Shown here: positions 19,473 through 27,069 of the stretch, in pieces
Numbering within the stretch: position 1 is the first letter of the stretch
How the letters are laid out: every line of letters starts with the position of its first letter
IMG/VR virus record: IMGVR_UViG_3300025000_000324
Location: 1-30,377 of that record
Length of the DNA stretch: 30,377 nt
Strand: one strand, 5' to 3'
From: a virus
Program-made: the position numbers and the translations under genes
Notes under the pieces: generated by a model
What the model was told of the DNA's origin: nothing
The model's input: the letters and a program-made list of their open reading frames with translations, nothing else
The model's database searches: none

Positions 19473-21221
19473 TTATGCCTCGGTTGCGAATAATTGTCCT
19501 GCTTCGTAAATTGTTGGTTCGTCCCAACCAAACTGTTTTGGTCTTTCACCAAACATATGAAATCTCTTACACTCAGGTATAAAGTGAAGTCCTACCGAAA
19601 CGTCCTGCGTTCCACTAAAACGGTTTTTATCTATGTCTATAACCGTATCAACGCCCAAATCTTTTTTATCCTTATCGCTCAACCGATTAACTATGAAAAT
19701 ATTATCTGCCCTGTTCTCTGTGTCTGCTGTACCCGATACGGAGTTGTCAGATTTTCTTGGGTGCGCTATAAGGTGAATATGTGCATCGTACTTCTGAGCA
19801 AAGACAATTAACTTTTTAACAAATTCAGATTGTTTGCGGTAAAAGTCCCTATCCTCGCTCGTAAATTCTGTAGTCATAAGGTTGTCTATCGAAAACACCT
19901 TGCAACCATATCTCATTGCCGCATACTCAAAAGTTTCAATGAGACTCTTATCTGTCACCGAACCATAACTATCAATCAAGAAAAAGTGGTCTTTATACCA
20001 TTCTCTTATCTTATTAACGACTTCCCTTTTGGGGTGCGCTACCTCTTTGTTTTTTATCTTATCGAATTTCATTTCCATGTTGCCTGGGCCTGCTGCCTGC
20101 AAATCAATCCAGTAGCGGAAAATTGCCTGTTTTAATTCTCCTGAGTATGAGCAAACAACAAATCTGTTATTTATCGCTTCTAGCAGGACTTGTCCTAATA
20201 CAGTAGATTTACCACCACCACGCTTACCAGTCCATATACTGACCTCGCCTGTCATAAAACCGCCTATTGCTTCGTCAATACCTTGTATCCCTGACGGTAT
20301 TCTAGTGGTATTTGAGTAGTCAAACATTGCAATTTCCGACACCCTGACAAGTCCTGTTATTGGCACTTCCACCGCTTTCCTAAAATAACTTCTTAACGCT
20401 TCTGGTCCATCGTAAAATAAAACCTCATTTGCATCTTTGCGCCCTGCATGGTCAACTATACTACAACGCCAAGCACCTAACCGATTAATTAGATTACGTT
20501 GCAACTCCTGTCCCGGTTCGTCCTTGTCTACCCATATTACAACCTTCTTGAACTGGTTTAACCAGTCCCAGCAAAGGTCAACGCAATTCAGATCACTTGA
20601 ACCGGACGGAACACTTACCACATTCGATATACCTGCTTCATCAAGTGAGAGTGCATCAATCTCGCCCTCAACTATAACCAGTGGTTTTTCGGTATTACAC
20701 AAATCCATACCCCAAAATACAGGTTTTCCTCCGGGTTCTCGCCAACCCTTCTTTTCGTCAGGTCTAACTTTATGACTGGGGCGAAACTTCACTAGTACCA
20801 ATTTGCCGCTTTCAAAATAAGGGAAAACAATATTACCCTTGGCATCTTCCCCTACTACACGACTCTCCCATGTTTCCTTAGATATTTTCCTGCTCTTTAA
20901 ATACTTCTCTGCCTGACTAATCGGCATTATCTCAGTTTCCGGTATTTTGTAGTTTACTTTTGGTCGCTGCTTAATCTCATAGTTTTTCTGGTTCATCGTT
21001 TTTTCCCCGAATTCTTTGAGTAGTTGATTAAATGTACCGCTTGATGCACAACTACCACGTTTACAGTTAAATGTACCAGTATCAGCGTTCATGGCAAATG
21101 TATGTTTATCCTGTCTATTACCGCCTTGGCAAAATGGGCAGTAGGTTGGGACTATCTCATTTCCTTTTATCCGGTATTCCCTAAAATGTTTTTCCGCAAA
21201 ATCAGTAGGTGTCATTTTCAT
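19473..21221 (-). CDS. T7 gp4/Twinkle-like primase-helicase
   Basis: 582 residues. An N-terminal zinc finger (C28, C31, C53, C58), TOPRIM primase motifs VIVEGEIDALS (E185) and WVDKDEPG (D232, D234), and a RecA-like helicase with Walker A GKRGGGKST (332-340), a SIDNLMTTEF Walker B region and LIAHPRKSD. This is the DnaB-type replicative helicase with a linked primase half, as in phage T7 gp4. Whether the primase half still makes primers cannot be told. It acts with the loader and the initiator-like protein encoded just upstream. Confidence 0.9.
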   Translation of the reverse strand: MKMTPTDFAEKHFREYRIKGNEIVPTYCPFCQGGNRQDKHTFAMNADTGTFNCKRGSCASSGTFNQLLKEFGEKTMNQKNYEIKQRPKVNYKIPETEIMPISQAEKYLKSRKISKETWESRVVGEDAKGNIVFPYFESGKLVLVKFRPSHKVRPDEKKGWREPGGKPVFWGMDLCNTEKPLVIVEGEIDALSLDEAGISNVVSVPSGSSDLNCVDLCWDWLNQFKKVVIWVDKDEPGQELQRNLINRLGAWRCSIVDHAGRKDANEVLFYDGPEALRSYFRKAVEVPITGLVRVSEIAMFDYSNTTRIPSGIQGIDEAIGGFMTGEVSIWTGKRGGGKSTVLGQVLLEAINNRFVVCSYSGELKQAIFRYWIDLQAAGPGNMEMKFDKIKNKEVAHPKREVVNKIREWYKDHFFLIDSYGSVTDKSLIETFEYAAMRYGCKVFSIDNLMTTEFTSEDRDFYRKQSEFVKKLIVFAQKYDAHIHLIAHPRKSDNSVSGTADTENRADNIFIVNRLSDKDKKDLGVDTVIDIDKNRFSGTQDVSVGLHFIPECKRFHMFGERPKQFGWDEPTIYEAGQLFATEA

Positions 21222-21466
21222 ACAACAAATCTTCTGCCGCCTAACAACCTTTCTTTTGCAGATAGTTGTTGCTCTCCCTTAATATCATGGATAGTAGGTT
21301 GATAGTTGCTTCTTGAAATATGTTTTTTAAGATTAGTCTTAACATCACCAAACGACATTTCTTCTATGTTCTCATGCCACCAATTAATTTTACCCGGTTC
21401 AACCTCAAAGTTCGGATATGACCAAAGTATCATTTTCATCAATTCGATAGTTTCATTTTTTGTCAT
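21218..21466 (-). CDS. G39P-like replicative helicase loader/inhibitor
   Basis: 82 residues. TKNETIELMKMILWSYPNFE, then WWHENIEEMSFGDVKTNLKK, HISRSNYQPTIHDI match the small helicase loader of phage SPP1 (G39P) and its kin: E-x-x-x-x-x-x-x-x-x-Y-P-x-F, a W in the middle and P-x-I-x-D-I near the end. It delivers the helicase to the origin complex. It overlaps both the initiator-like gene and the helicase gene by four bases. Confidence 0.8.
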   Translation of the reverse strand: MTKNETIELMKMILWSYPNFEVEPGKINWWHENIEEMSFGDVKTNLKKHISRSNYQPTIHDIKGEQQLSAKERLLGGRRFVV

Positions 21467-22341
21467 TCCCTCATATCCTCCAACTGCTTTAACTTATCGC
21501 TAATACTTTGTTTTACCGGTGCAGTATTTTTATTTCCGCCATTACTAACTTTATAATTTTCAAGAGGATTGTTAATAGTAAGAAATTTATCTAATCCCCT
21601 CAAAAGAAACTCCTGTAAACTCCATTTATGAGTCCAGTAATATTGATCACTCTGTAAAACTTCTGCATAGTTATTCATTGCATCGGTCAACTCGTCAACT
21701 GCATACCCTCCAGTTAACCTGGCATTAATATGTCCTCTTAATGTTTTTGAGATTGACTTATGTTTAATGATATTTTTACTATTCCAAAAATCAAAAATGG
21801 TATATATATTAATATCTGTTTTAGTCTCTGCTGTAGTCTCTGGTATTGCTGCGTAATTTTCCACTTCTTGAAGCGTATTTTCTTCCCCTTGAACGGAAAT
21901 ATTTTCGCTTCGAGAAATACTTACCTTATATCCTTCAAGATAATAACTTATCACATATAATTCATCTTGTATTTTTTTTAAGTTAACTCTATACTGCATC
22001 GTCTTATCCCATTTAAACTTAGGATTAGTTCTTTCAGACAAAAAACCTCTATCAACTAATTCCCTAACATGATTTCTAATAGATTTGGCGGTCATATTAA
22101 GCATTGTTTCTTTAGACAAGTCCTCTGACTTCTTATAAATCCAGCCGTTTTGCAGGTCAATGTCCAATTCTTTTCCATCATTTTCTACCCTGATACGTTC
22201 CTCTTGGATGAATTTATCAAAGTCACTAACTCTTTCGCTCCAATAAATAAATTGGTTTAATAAAACTGCCTTTACAAAATCACCCGTCAACACAACCAAT
22301 TCTTCTTTTATGACAGAGCGTTTCAACTTTTTATCAGACAT
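21463..22341 (-). CDS. Phage replication initiator-like protein with winged helix
   Basis: 292 residues from ATG 22341, with GGTGGTGG upstream; TTG 22374 overlaps the previous gene and lacks a ribosome site. The N-terminal 120 residues read as a winged helix (KAVLLNQFIYWSERVSDFDK, KSIRNHVRELVDRGFLSERT), as in DnaD/RepA-like phage replication proteins. The C-terminal half (FDFWNSKNIIKHKSISKTLR, WSLQEFLLRGLDKFL) is the conserved tail of that group. It lies before the loader and helicase genes, the usual order initiator-loader-helicase. Confidence 0.75.
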   Translation of the reverse strand: MSDKKLKRSVIKEELVVLTGDFVKAVLLNQFIYWSERVSDFDKFIQEERIRVENDGKELDIDLQNGWIYKKSEDLSKETMLNMTAKSIRNHVRELVDRGFLSERTNPKFKWDKTMQYRVNLKKIQDELYVISYYLEGYKVSISRSENISVQGEENTLQEVENYAAIPETTAETKTDINIYTIFDFWNSKNIIKHKSISKTLRGHINARLTGGYAVDELTDAMNNYAEVLQSDQYYWTHKWSLQEFLLRGLDKFLTINNPLENYKVSNGGNKNTAPVKQSISDKLKQLEDMRE

Positions 22342-22352
22342 ATTACCACCAC

Positions 22353-22574
22353 CTAATACCGCAATAACTCGCAAATTTTTCTAACGACAACTACATACGC
22401 TTCCGAAGTTTGAAGTTTACCGTTATTGCTATAGCAACCAACTAACTCCATTGACGCCGGTTTATATTTGTTACTCCATAATTCATCTTTATTAGCGGCA
22501 AAACTTTCCTTACTGGCACATTCCGCTAACTTGCCTAATCTCGGCTCAATCGACACTATTTGATCCCAAGTCAA
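22353..22574 (-). CDS. Hypothetical 73-residue phage protein
   Basis: TTG 22574 with GGAGG upstream. It begins TWDQIVSIEPRLGKLAECAS and ends AYVVVVRKICELLRY. This small mostly helical protein with a W-D-x-I-x-x-x-E-P start is common next to phage replication genes; its function is unknown to me. Confidence 0.6.
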   Translation of the reverse strand: MTWDQIVSIEPRLGKLAECASKESFAANKDELWSNKYKPASMELVGCYSNNGKLQTSEAYVVVVRKICELLRY

Positions 22575-22595
22575 TTATTGTTTACCTCCAATTCG

Positions 22596-23177
22596 TCAGC
22601 TAACTAACTTGTATAAATAAATATGTTTACCCTTGGTTTCCTGGTAAAATGCTTGCCCGTTCTTTAATGCCTCGGCAATTTTAACCGCATAAGGTTTTAG
22701 TTTTCCATTATGATACGTCCTTATGGTCTTGTCGTGGTATCTCTTGCCGTTAAAAATTATCACTTTACCCTTTTTAGTCATTCCTAAATATGTGAAATTG
22801 GTTGCCTGATATATAATTACCTTATGCCCAAAGTCCATGTCGGCATATGATATAACCTTTTTAACGTCAGTGTTTTTCCTCAACCACCTAAGACAATGAC
22901 CTATGAAGTATGACTCTGTATTCTTAGGAGTTTCGTCAATACAGCACAACCTTCTTAATTCAATCAACTCGGTACGACTATCGGCATATTTCTTCCAAAC
23001 ATTAGCCATGCCCATTTCAGCGAATATGGCAGCACCGATTAAATCATTACTACTTTTAAGCATAAAGCAATACTTAGACTTAACCCCGTTAACATTTCCT
23101 GAGTAGTGCCAATGCTCTATAAATTCCCTTATATCTTTTATGTCGCAAGTAGCAACAGTAAAGTTTTTTACTTTCAA
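22596..23177 (-). CDS. Mom-like DNA adenine modification enzyme (GNAT fold)
   Basis: 193 residues from TTG 23177, with AGGAGG upstream. The sequence has EHWHYSGNVNGVKSKYCFML, LIGAAIFAEMGMAN, ELIELRRLCCIDETPKNTES, and ISYADMDFGHKVIIYQATNF. These match my memory of phage proteins related to Mu Mom, which turns adenine into N6-(carbamoylmethyl) forms in DNA to block restriction. The usual H-Y-[SL]-x-x, E-L-x-R-L and Y-A-D motifs are present. The family assignment needs a search. With the methyltransferase at 24091 it suggests protection of phage DNA. Confidence 0.75.
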   Translation of the reverse strand: MKVKNFTVATCDIKDIREFIEHWHYSGNVNGVKSKYCFMLKSSNDLIGAAIFAEMGMANVWKKYADSRTELIELRRLCCIDETPKNTESYFIGHCLRWLRKNTDVKKVISYADMDFGHKVIIYQATNFTYLGMTKKGKVIIFNGKRYHDKTIRTYHNGKLKPYAVKIAEALKNGQAFYQETKGKHIYLYKLVS

Positions 23178-23193
23178 TTTGTGCCTCCTGTTT

Positions 23194-23376
23194 ATGATAA
23201 ATTCAATATGTCACTCACACATATACGATAAAAGGTTTAATTTTGCTATCAGTCAAAGTTTACTTAATCAAATTGAAGAATACCGCAAAACCTTAGATAA
23301 AGTACCCCCAACCGCCGAAGTAGTCCGCGACCTTCTTAAATACGCCCTCTCTCACAAAGAGCAACCCCGAAATTAA
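23194..23376 (+). CDS. Ribbon-helix-helix protein, only plus-strand gene inside the early operon
   Basis: 60 residues if started at ATG 23194. DKRFNFAISQSLLNQIEEYR then TAEVVRDLLKYALSHKEQ is a plausible RHH (strand, helix, helix). No ribosome site lies upstream and the first 13 residues look unlike a natural start, so the 5' end may be lost or the message leaderless. It is divergent from the Mom-like gene and could regulate it. Its end overlaps a pseudoknot-like element. Confidence 0.5.
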   Translation: MINSICHSHIYDKRFNFAISQSLLNQIEEYRKTLDKVPPTAEVVRDLLKYALSHKEQPRN

Positions 23377-23400
23377 CGGCGGTTGCTCCCTTGCCGTTAA
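23359..23400. repeat. Interleaved inverted repeats forming a possible pseudoknot
   Basis: GAGCAACC (23359-23366) pairs with GGTTGCTC (23381-23388). TTAACGGC (23373-23380) pairs with GCCGTTAA (23393-23400). Both are perfect eight-pair stems in the order A-B-A'-B', as in an H-type pseudoknot with loops of 6, 0 and 4 bases. It lies between convergent genes and covers the stop of the plus-strand gene. Confidence 0.7.
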
Positions 23401-23550
23401 CTAACTAATAACCAATCCGGTAACAACACGGTTAAGGCCAAAAGTGGAGTTAATAATACCGATCATTTCCTTCTCTGAGCGATAACCCTTAATTTTTCCC
23501 TTTTCATCATAAACTTTGAGCATTTCCTTAGAAATTTTATATTTATACAT
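23401..23550 (-). CDS. Hypothetical 49-residue basic protein
   Basis: ATG 23550 with a perfect TAGGAGG six bases upstream; the longer open frame is untranslated lead. It starts YKYKISKEMLKVYDEKGKIK and has SEKEMIGIINSTFGL. Small, basic, strand-helix. It is not recognised. Confidence 0.6.
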   Translation of the reverse strand: MYKYKISKEMLKVYDEKGKIKGYRSEKEMIGIINSTFGLNRVVTGLVIS

Positions 23551-23600
23551 TTCGTACCTCCTAAGTTTTATCTTATTGCAGGCAATAACTGGGTTTACTC

Positions 23601-23735
23601 CTACCTCCACTTATACTTACAATGCTGGCATAACTTATAAACAAAAGTCTTAGACGGTATTTCCTGCACAGACCGACAACCGCACTTCGGACATTTATCC
23701 TTAGTTACTGCCAGCACCCCCCCCAATAAATTCAT
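23601..23735 (-). CDS. Small zinc-ribbon protein
   Basis: 44 residues from ATG 23735, which directly follows the TGA of the previous gene. DKCPKCGCRSV and KLCQHCKYKW make a two-knuckle zinc ribbon. A run of eight G (23717-23724) near its start encodes GG and could also serve as a ribosome site for GTG 23717 or so; the exact start is open. Such a run is also prone to length errors. Confidence 0.6.
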   Translation of the reverse strand: MNLLGGVLAVTKDKCPKCGCRSVQEIPSKTFVYKLCQHCKYKWR

Positions 23736-23921
23736 TCACTCTAAATTCCTCCACTTCCACCCTCTCCAATCAACCTCCTCAGCCAACACCGACCAATTCA
23801 TGTCGCAATACTCAGCTAACTTCTGTAGGTTATCCACGTAAACGACATGCTCAGGCCAATCAATAATGTATAGAACAATACCGGCCATTTCCAGAGTCTT
23901 ATTCGGGTCCGTTATCTTCAT
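23736..23921 (-). CDS. Hypothetical 61-residue acidic protein
   Basis: ATG 23921 overlaps the TGA of the Spo0E-like gene (ATGA), so the two are coupled. It has MAGIVLYIIDWPEHVVYVDN, LQKLAEYCDMNWSVLAEEVD and a Trp-rich end. It is not recognised. A partnership with the Spo0E-like protein is possible from the coupling only. Confidence 0.6.
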   Translation of the reverse strand: MKITDPNKTLEMAGIVLYIIDWPEHVVYVDNLQKLAEYCDMNWSVLAEEVDWRGWKWRNLE

Positions 23922-24079
23922 GCCGTACCCCTCATATACTGCACAATCAACTTGTCCAACTCCTGTGACGCTTTCACCACGTCAGTAGCGGTTAAGTTAA
24001 AATCAGTTACGGCATCGTACATTTTTTGTTGCGCTTCCTTAATTTGCTGTGATAGTGCTTGTCTTTCCGTATCGGACAT
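23918..24079 (-). CDS. Spo0E-like aspartyl-phosphate phosphatase
   Basis: 53 residues. LSQQIKEAQQKMYDAVTDFN, then TATDVVKASQELDKLIVQYM. The SQELD signature, the hydrophobic spacing and the L-I-x-x-Y end are those of Spo0E, which removes the phosphate from Spo0A~P and delays sporulation. The usual two-helix hairpin and size (50-85 residues) fit. ATG 24079 has AGGAG seven bases upstream. It lies just after the methyltransferase gene. I infer it keeps the infected host from sporulating, or times sporulation. Confidence 0.85.
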   Translation of the reverse strand: MSDTERQALSQQIKEAQQKMYDAVTDFNLTATDVVKASQELDKLIVQYMRGTA

Positions 24080-24090
24080 ATTGTTTTCTC

Positions 24091-25383
24091 CTATTCCATT
24101 ACCAAGGTTCTATTTAAAATATCATCACAATACTCCATTTCTTTCTCAATAACGACTACCCCAAAACCTTCCTCATGAGCTGCTTGTAAGGTTGTCCCAC
24201 TACCACCGAAGGGGTCTAAGACAATGCCTCCTGGAGGTGTGATTAATCGGCATAGATAACGGATAAGGTTAAGCGGTTTAATCGTCGGGTGCTTACTGCC
24301 TGCTCGGTCTAATTTTGAGGCTTTAGCTGTGTAAAAAAATCTACTGGCACCGCCTGAGTCATTATGTCCACCTCTTGCAGTTTTCTTTTTACCTGCCCAC
24401 ATGCCGGGGTCATTGCCTCCAAAACCTCCCGATTTGCTAACCGTTTTACCGCTCTGCCTGTCCAACTCTGCCGCCGCTTCCTCGGAAAATATTACGTTGG
24501 CAGGGAATCTGCCCAGTTGTTCAGCCTTAGCCACTTTTTCGGATGTCTCTAATGCTTTTACTTTAGCCACTTCTGGGTTATGCCTCCAAGGTCTATCCCA
24601 ACCATCACTCGCCGGAGTAGTACCATTAAGCATGCCCCCACCCAATTTATCAGTAGTAGGTATCCGGCACTTATCAATATTTAATCCGGCAGTCCCCCAC
24701 TTCAGAACATTAGCGGCAACCGTTTTCTCTGATAAAGGTTTACGGGCAAGGCATATAGGTTCATTTGCAGGTTTTAGTGCTGTACCAAATCCTTGCCATT
24801 GTTTCGCTTCGTCTGTAGAAGGAGTAGTTATATAATTAGGTTTTCTATTTTGGTCTGACCATTTATCCGACATTTCTTTATTTGTTCTACCATTTCTAAG
24901 CATACCAGATGATTGTTTTTCACCTATAATTTCTCTTTCTTTACCTTCTTTCTTATCAATCATCTTACTTATATCTTGCGATTTTGGAAATCCAGTCCCA
25001 TACAACCATTGAATCTGATCTCTAATCTCAAAACCTGCGTCCTCAATAGCACATGCCATGCGGTGATATGTCCTTGTGCCACCAAACGCTAATAAGTGAC
25101 CTCCAGGCTTAAGCACCCTAAAAACTTCTTTCCATGTTTCTGTTTTAAACGCTATCCCGGTTCCGTCCCATTCTTTGCCCATAAAACCCTTACCCTGTTT
25201 TTCCTTTTTATTTCCTCTGCCAAAACTTTCACCATCATAATGACCAGGGAACGCTGAACGTCTTGCCGCCCCCGGACTTGTTAAATCATATGGCGGATCA
25301 GTCACCACGCTGTCAAAACTATTGTCTGGAAACTGCCTCAACACGTTCCGACAGTCACCGTTGAAAACTTTATTATCAACCAA
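24091..25383 (-). CDS. Site-specific DNA methyltransferase (N4/N6, beta-type order)
   Basis: 430 residues from TTG 25383, with GGGAGG upstream. Motif IV DPPYDL is near the N-terminus (29-34). Motif I (GGIVLDPFGGSGTTLQAA, 390-398 core) is near the C-terminus. The order IV...I and the DPPY mark the beta class of amino-methyltransferases acting on adenine N6 or cytosine N4. A long middle region (HYDGESFGRGNKKEKQ through SEEAAAELDRQ) is the target-recognition part. No restriction gene is visible, so it acts alone, most likely to protect phage DNA. Confidence 0.88.
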   Translation of the reverse strand: MVDNKVFNGDCRNVLRQFPDNSFDSVVTDPPYDLTSPGAARRSAFPGHYDGESFGRGNKKEKQGKGFMGKEWDGTGIAFKTETWKEVFRVLKPGGHLLAFGGTRTYHRMACAIEDAGFEIRDQIQWLYGTGFPKSQDISKMIDKKEGKEREIIGEKQSSGMLRNGRTNKEMSDKWSDQNRKPNYITTPSTDEAKQWQGFGTALKPANEPICLARKPLSEKTVAANVLKWGTAGLNIDKCRIPTTDKLGGGMLNGTTPASDGWDRPWRHNPEVAKVKALETSEKVAKAEQLGRFPANVIFSEEAAAELDRQSGKTVSKSGGFGGNDPGMWAGKKKTARGGHNDSGGASRFFYTAKASKLDRAGSKHPTIKPLNLIRYLCRLITPPGGIVLDPFGGSGTTLQAAHEEGFGVVVIEKEMEYCDDILNRTLVME

Positions 25384-25428
25384 CTAATTGCCTCCCGTTA
25401 AAAGTTTCTGCCTACCGGATACAGTGGG

Positions 25429-25758
25429 TTAGAGTAACCCTAAAGCACCTTCAATAACCTGCCTGCTTTGCTCGGTATGTTGTTCGCCGCCTAAAATCAT
25501 AGAATGTGCAAGTGCTAGTGCTTTGCGAAGTTTAGTAATAGTCGCTAAGGACAACTTATGCACCTCTAAAGCCTCTTCCATGAGTTCAATATCTTCTGTG
25601 CGATGTTTCCGCAATTTTTCAACCTCTGCCTCTGCCGCAATTGCTCTTTCTACTGCATGTGTCCAACAATGCTCTGCTGCTACAATAAACTCTATCGTTG
25701 GAGAGTGTTTCTTGGACACTATTAAATCTGCACATAAATCCCTTTTCCCATCTCTCAC
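25429..25758 (-). CDS. Hypothetical 109-residue coiled-coil protein
   Basis: GTG 25758 shares a base with the previous TAG. After KRDLCADLIVSKK a long helix (AEAEVEKLRKHRTEDIELME, EALEVHKLSLATITKLRKAL) predicts a coiled coil. The end is a short amphipathic helix. It is not recognised. Confidence 0.55.
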   Translation of the reverse strand: MRDGKRDLCADLIVSKKHSPTIEFIVAAEHCWTHAVERAIAAEAEVEKLRKHRTEDIELMEEALEVHKLSLATITKLRKALALAHSMILGGEQHTEQSRQVIEGALGLL

Positions 25759-26039
25759 TACTCAACCCCCTTAAAGTGTTTCTGAAGGCTTTTTAGGATT
25801 TCAGCACCTAAAGTATCTAAATGATTTTTAATCTGCTGTACGTCACTTAAATCGTTGTTTTCGATGCCATGTAGCAGACAACCGTTCACTATGCCGGCAA
25901 TGGAACTGTAGTAACCTGTCTTGTCCCACATTTCCTTGCCCGGTTCCGCAGATTTAGGTCCAGCAATACGCCGTTTCTCCAAAATATAGTTATGTGGATC
26001 TGTTGACACTCTGTAGTCCTCGTTAAGTCTTATTTTCAT
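25758..26039 (-). CDS. Hypothetical 93-residue phage protein
   Basis: ATG 26039 with GGGAGG upstream. IRLNEDYRVSTDPHNYILEK is the opening of a small phage protein family (possibly DUF5405; not checked). It continues with GYYSSIAGIVNGCLLHGIEN and a C-terminal helix. The function is unknown. Confidence 0.6.
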   Translation of the reverse strand: MKIRLNEDYRVSTDPHNYILEKRRIAGPKSAEPGKEMWDKTGYYSSIAGIVNGCLLHGIENNDLSDVQQIKNHLDTLGAEILKSLQKHFKGVE

Positions 26040-26117
26040 TTCTTACCTCCCGTTATACCTAAAATATATCTACTCGTCCGTACAGTCCTTAAAATACTGT
26101 TTCCGGTCATTCTGTAG

Positions 26118-26351
26118 TTAATTAACTACCTCCACATCACTCCAAAGTATATGTTCATTTAATCCCCTACCCCTAACGCTGCCGTACACATTTAACCTTG
26201 TTCCGTCGGGGTGGTGATAAATTTCCTTGAATAGTTTATCGTCAAACGCTAAGTCAATGGGACATTCCTTCTCGATAGCATCAACCATTGCCTCGTCACC
26301 ACCGAGCAGGGTTAACTTGCCTCCTTCGACTTCGACCGTTACGAATGACAT
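26118..26351 (-). CDS. Hypothetical 77-residue acidic protein
   Basis: ATG 26351 directly follows the previous TAG, with GAGGAGGA upstream. A strand-rich start (FVTVEVEGGKLTLLGGDEAM) and a C-terminal RLNVYGSVRGRGLNEHILW suggest a small beta protein. It is not recognised. Confidence 0.6.
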   Translation of the reverse strand: MSFVTVEVEGGKLTLLGGDEAMVDAIEKECPIDLAFDDKLFKEIYHHPDGTRLNVYGSVRGRGLNEHILWSDVEVVN

Positions 26352-26660
26352 CTAATCATCCTCCTCGACTTCTGTATAATTAAAGCCCAAACATTGCATG
26401 AGTTGTTCTTTGAGACTTTCAAACACAAAACCGTTAGGGCAATAATAATTACGGATTCTCACACAAGCAAGACAAGTTTTGAATTCCGTAAAATAACCGT
26501 CCCATTTGCCAGAAACTCTTTCATACACCTCGCCCGCCTTGATAACTTCCCTGCACTCGCAACAGGCATGATTCTTTCGCGCTTTAGGGAAAGACGAATT
26601 ATATAATTCCGTTAATCCACAATTATCCGTATTCATACTACAATCACACGACATACTCAT
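26352..26660 (-). CDS. Phage zinc-binding protein
   Basis: 102 residues from ATG 26660 (TAATG overlap with the previous stop; GAGAGGAAG upstream). The core ARKNHACCECREVIKAGEVY, then VSGKWDGYFTEFKTCLACVR, has four zinc-type cysteines (C-x2-C twice) and the G-E-x-Y-x-x-x-x-G-x-W-D-G pattern found in many phage hypothetical proteins. The N-terminal part adds CDC. The role is unknown. Confidence 0.65.
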   Translation of the reverse strand: MSMSCDCSMNTDNCGLTELYNSSFPKARKNHACCECREVIKAGEVYERVSGKWDGYFTEFKTCLACVRIRNYYCPNGFVFESLKEQLMQCLGFNYTEVEEDD

Positions 26661-26842
26661 TATATCGCTCTTCCTCTCACCGCACCCTGTACCCACCGGG
26701 CAACCACGACACTTCTCCTTGCCGATATACGCCCATCACGGTATCCAGTGCAGTAAATTTTATGTTCGTGTTTACCGATTGGAGGCAGCTTAGGCCTGCC
26801 CAAGTAACCGGCGCGAAAACCATTGTCGTAGGTGTTGTCCAT
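26660..26842 (-). CDS. Hypothetical 60-residue basic protein
   Basis: ATG 26842 with AAAGGAGG upstream. DNTYDNGFRAGYLGRPKLPP and YCTGYRDGRISARR show two G-[FY]-R-x-G repeats, as in small phage and Firmicute proteins with repeated Y-x-x-G-[FY]-x-x-G units. The tail is Arg-rich. It is not recognised further. Confidence 0.55.
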   Translation of the reverse strand: MDNTYDNGFRAGYLGRPKLPPIGKHEHKIYCTGYRDGRISARRSVVVARWVQGAVRGRAI

Positions 26843-26862
26843 GTGCTGCCTCCTTTTATTAA

Positions 26863-27048
26863 CTAGATTGTTTTGTATATTATTAGTACGCCTGAAAACT
26901 CCTGCGCTCTTCCGTTATCGTCGGTAAAGTAACAAACGCTATATTTAATAACAACATCACTTATCTTACCGTCCATTTCTTTAAACCATTTATTAATCAT
27001 GTCGTCTTGCGCTTCCCGATAGTTTAAAAACTCCTTGACCTGTATCAC
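26863..27048 (-). CDS. Cse60-like small protein (sporulation protein family)
   Basis: 61 residues from GTG 27048, with AGGAGG eight bases upstream. The layout IQVKEFLNYREAQDDMINKW, then SDVVIKYSVCYFTDD and FSGVLIIYKT matches the M-I-Q-V-K start, V-[IV]-D-I-K-Y middle and M-I-[IL]-Y end of Cse60 of B. subtilis as I recall it, a 60-residue protein made under sporulation sigma-E. Its biochemical role is unknown and it is also common in phages. It lies between a basic protein and the recombination ATPase. Confidence 0.6.
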   Translation of the reverse strand: MIQVKEFLNYREAQDDMINKWFKEMDGKISDVVIKYSVCYFTDDNGRAQEFSGVLIIYKTI

Positions 27049-27069
27049 GATATTTCCTCCTAACCTTCC

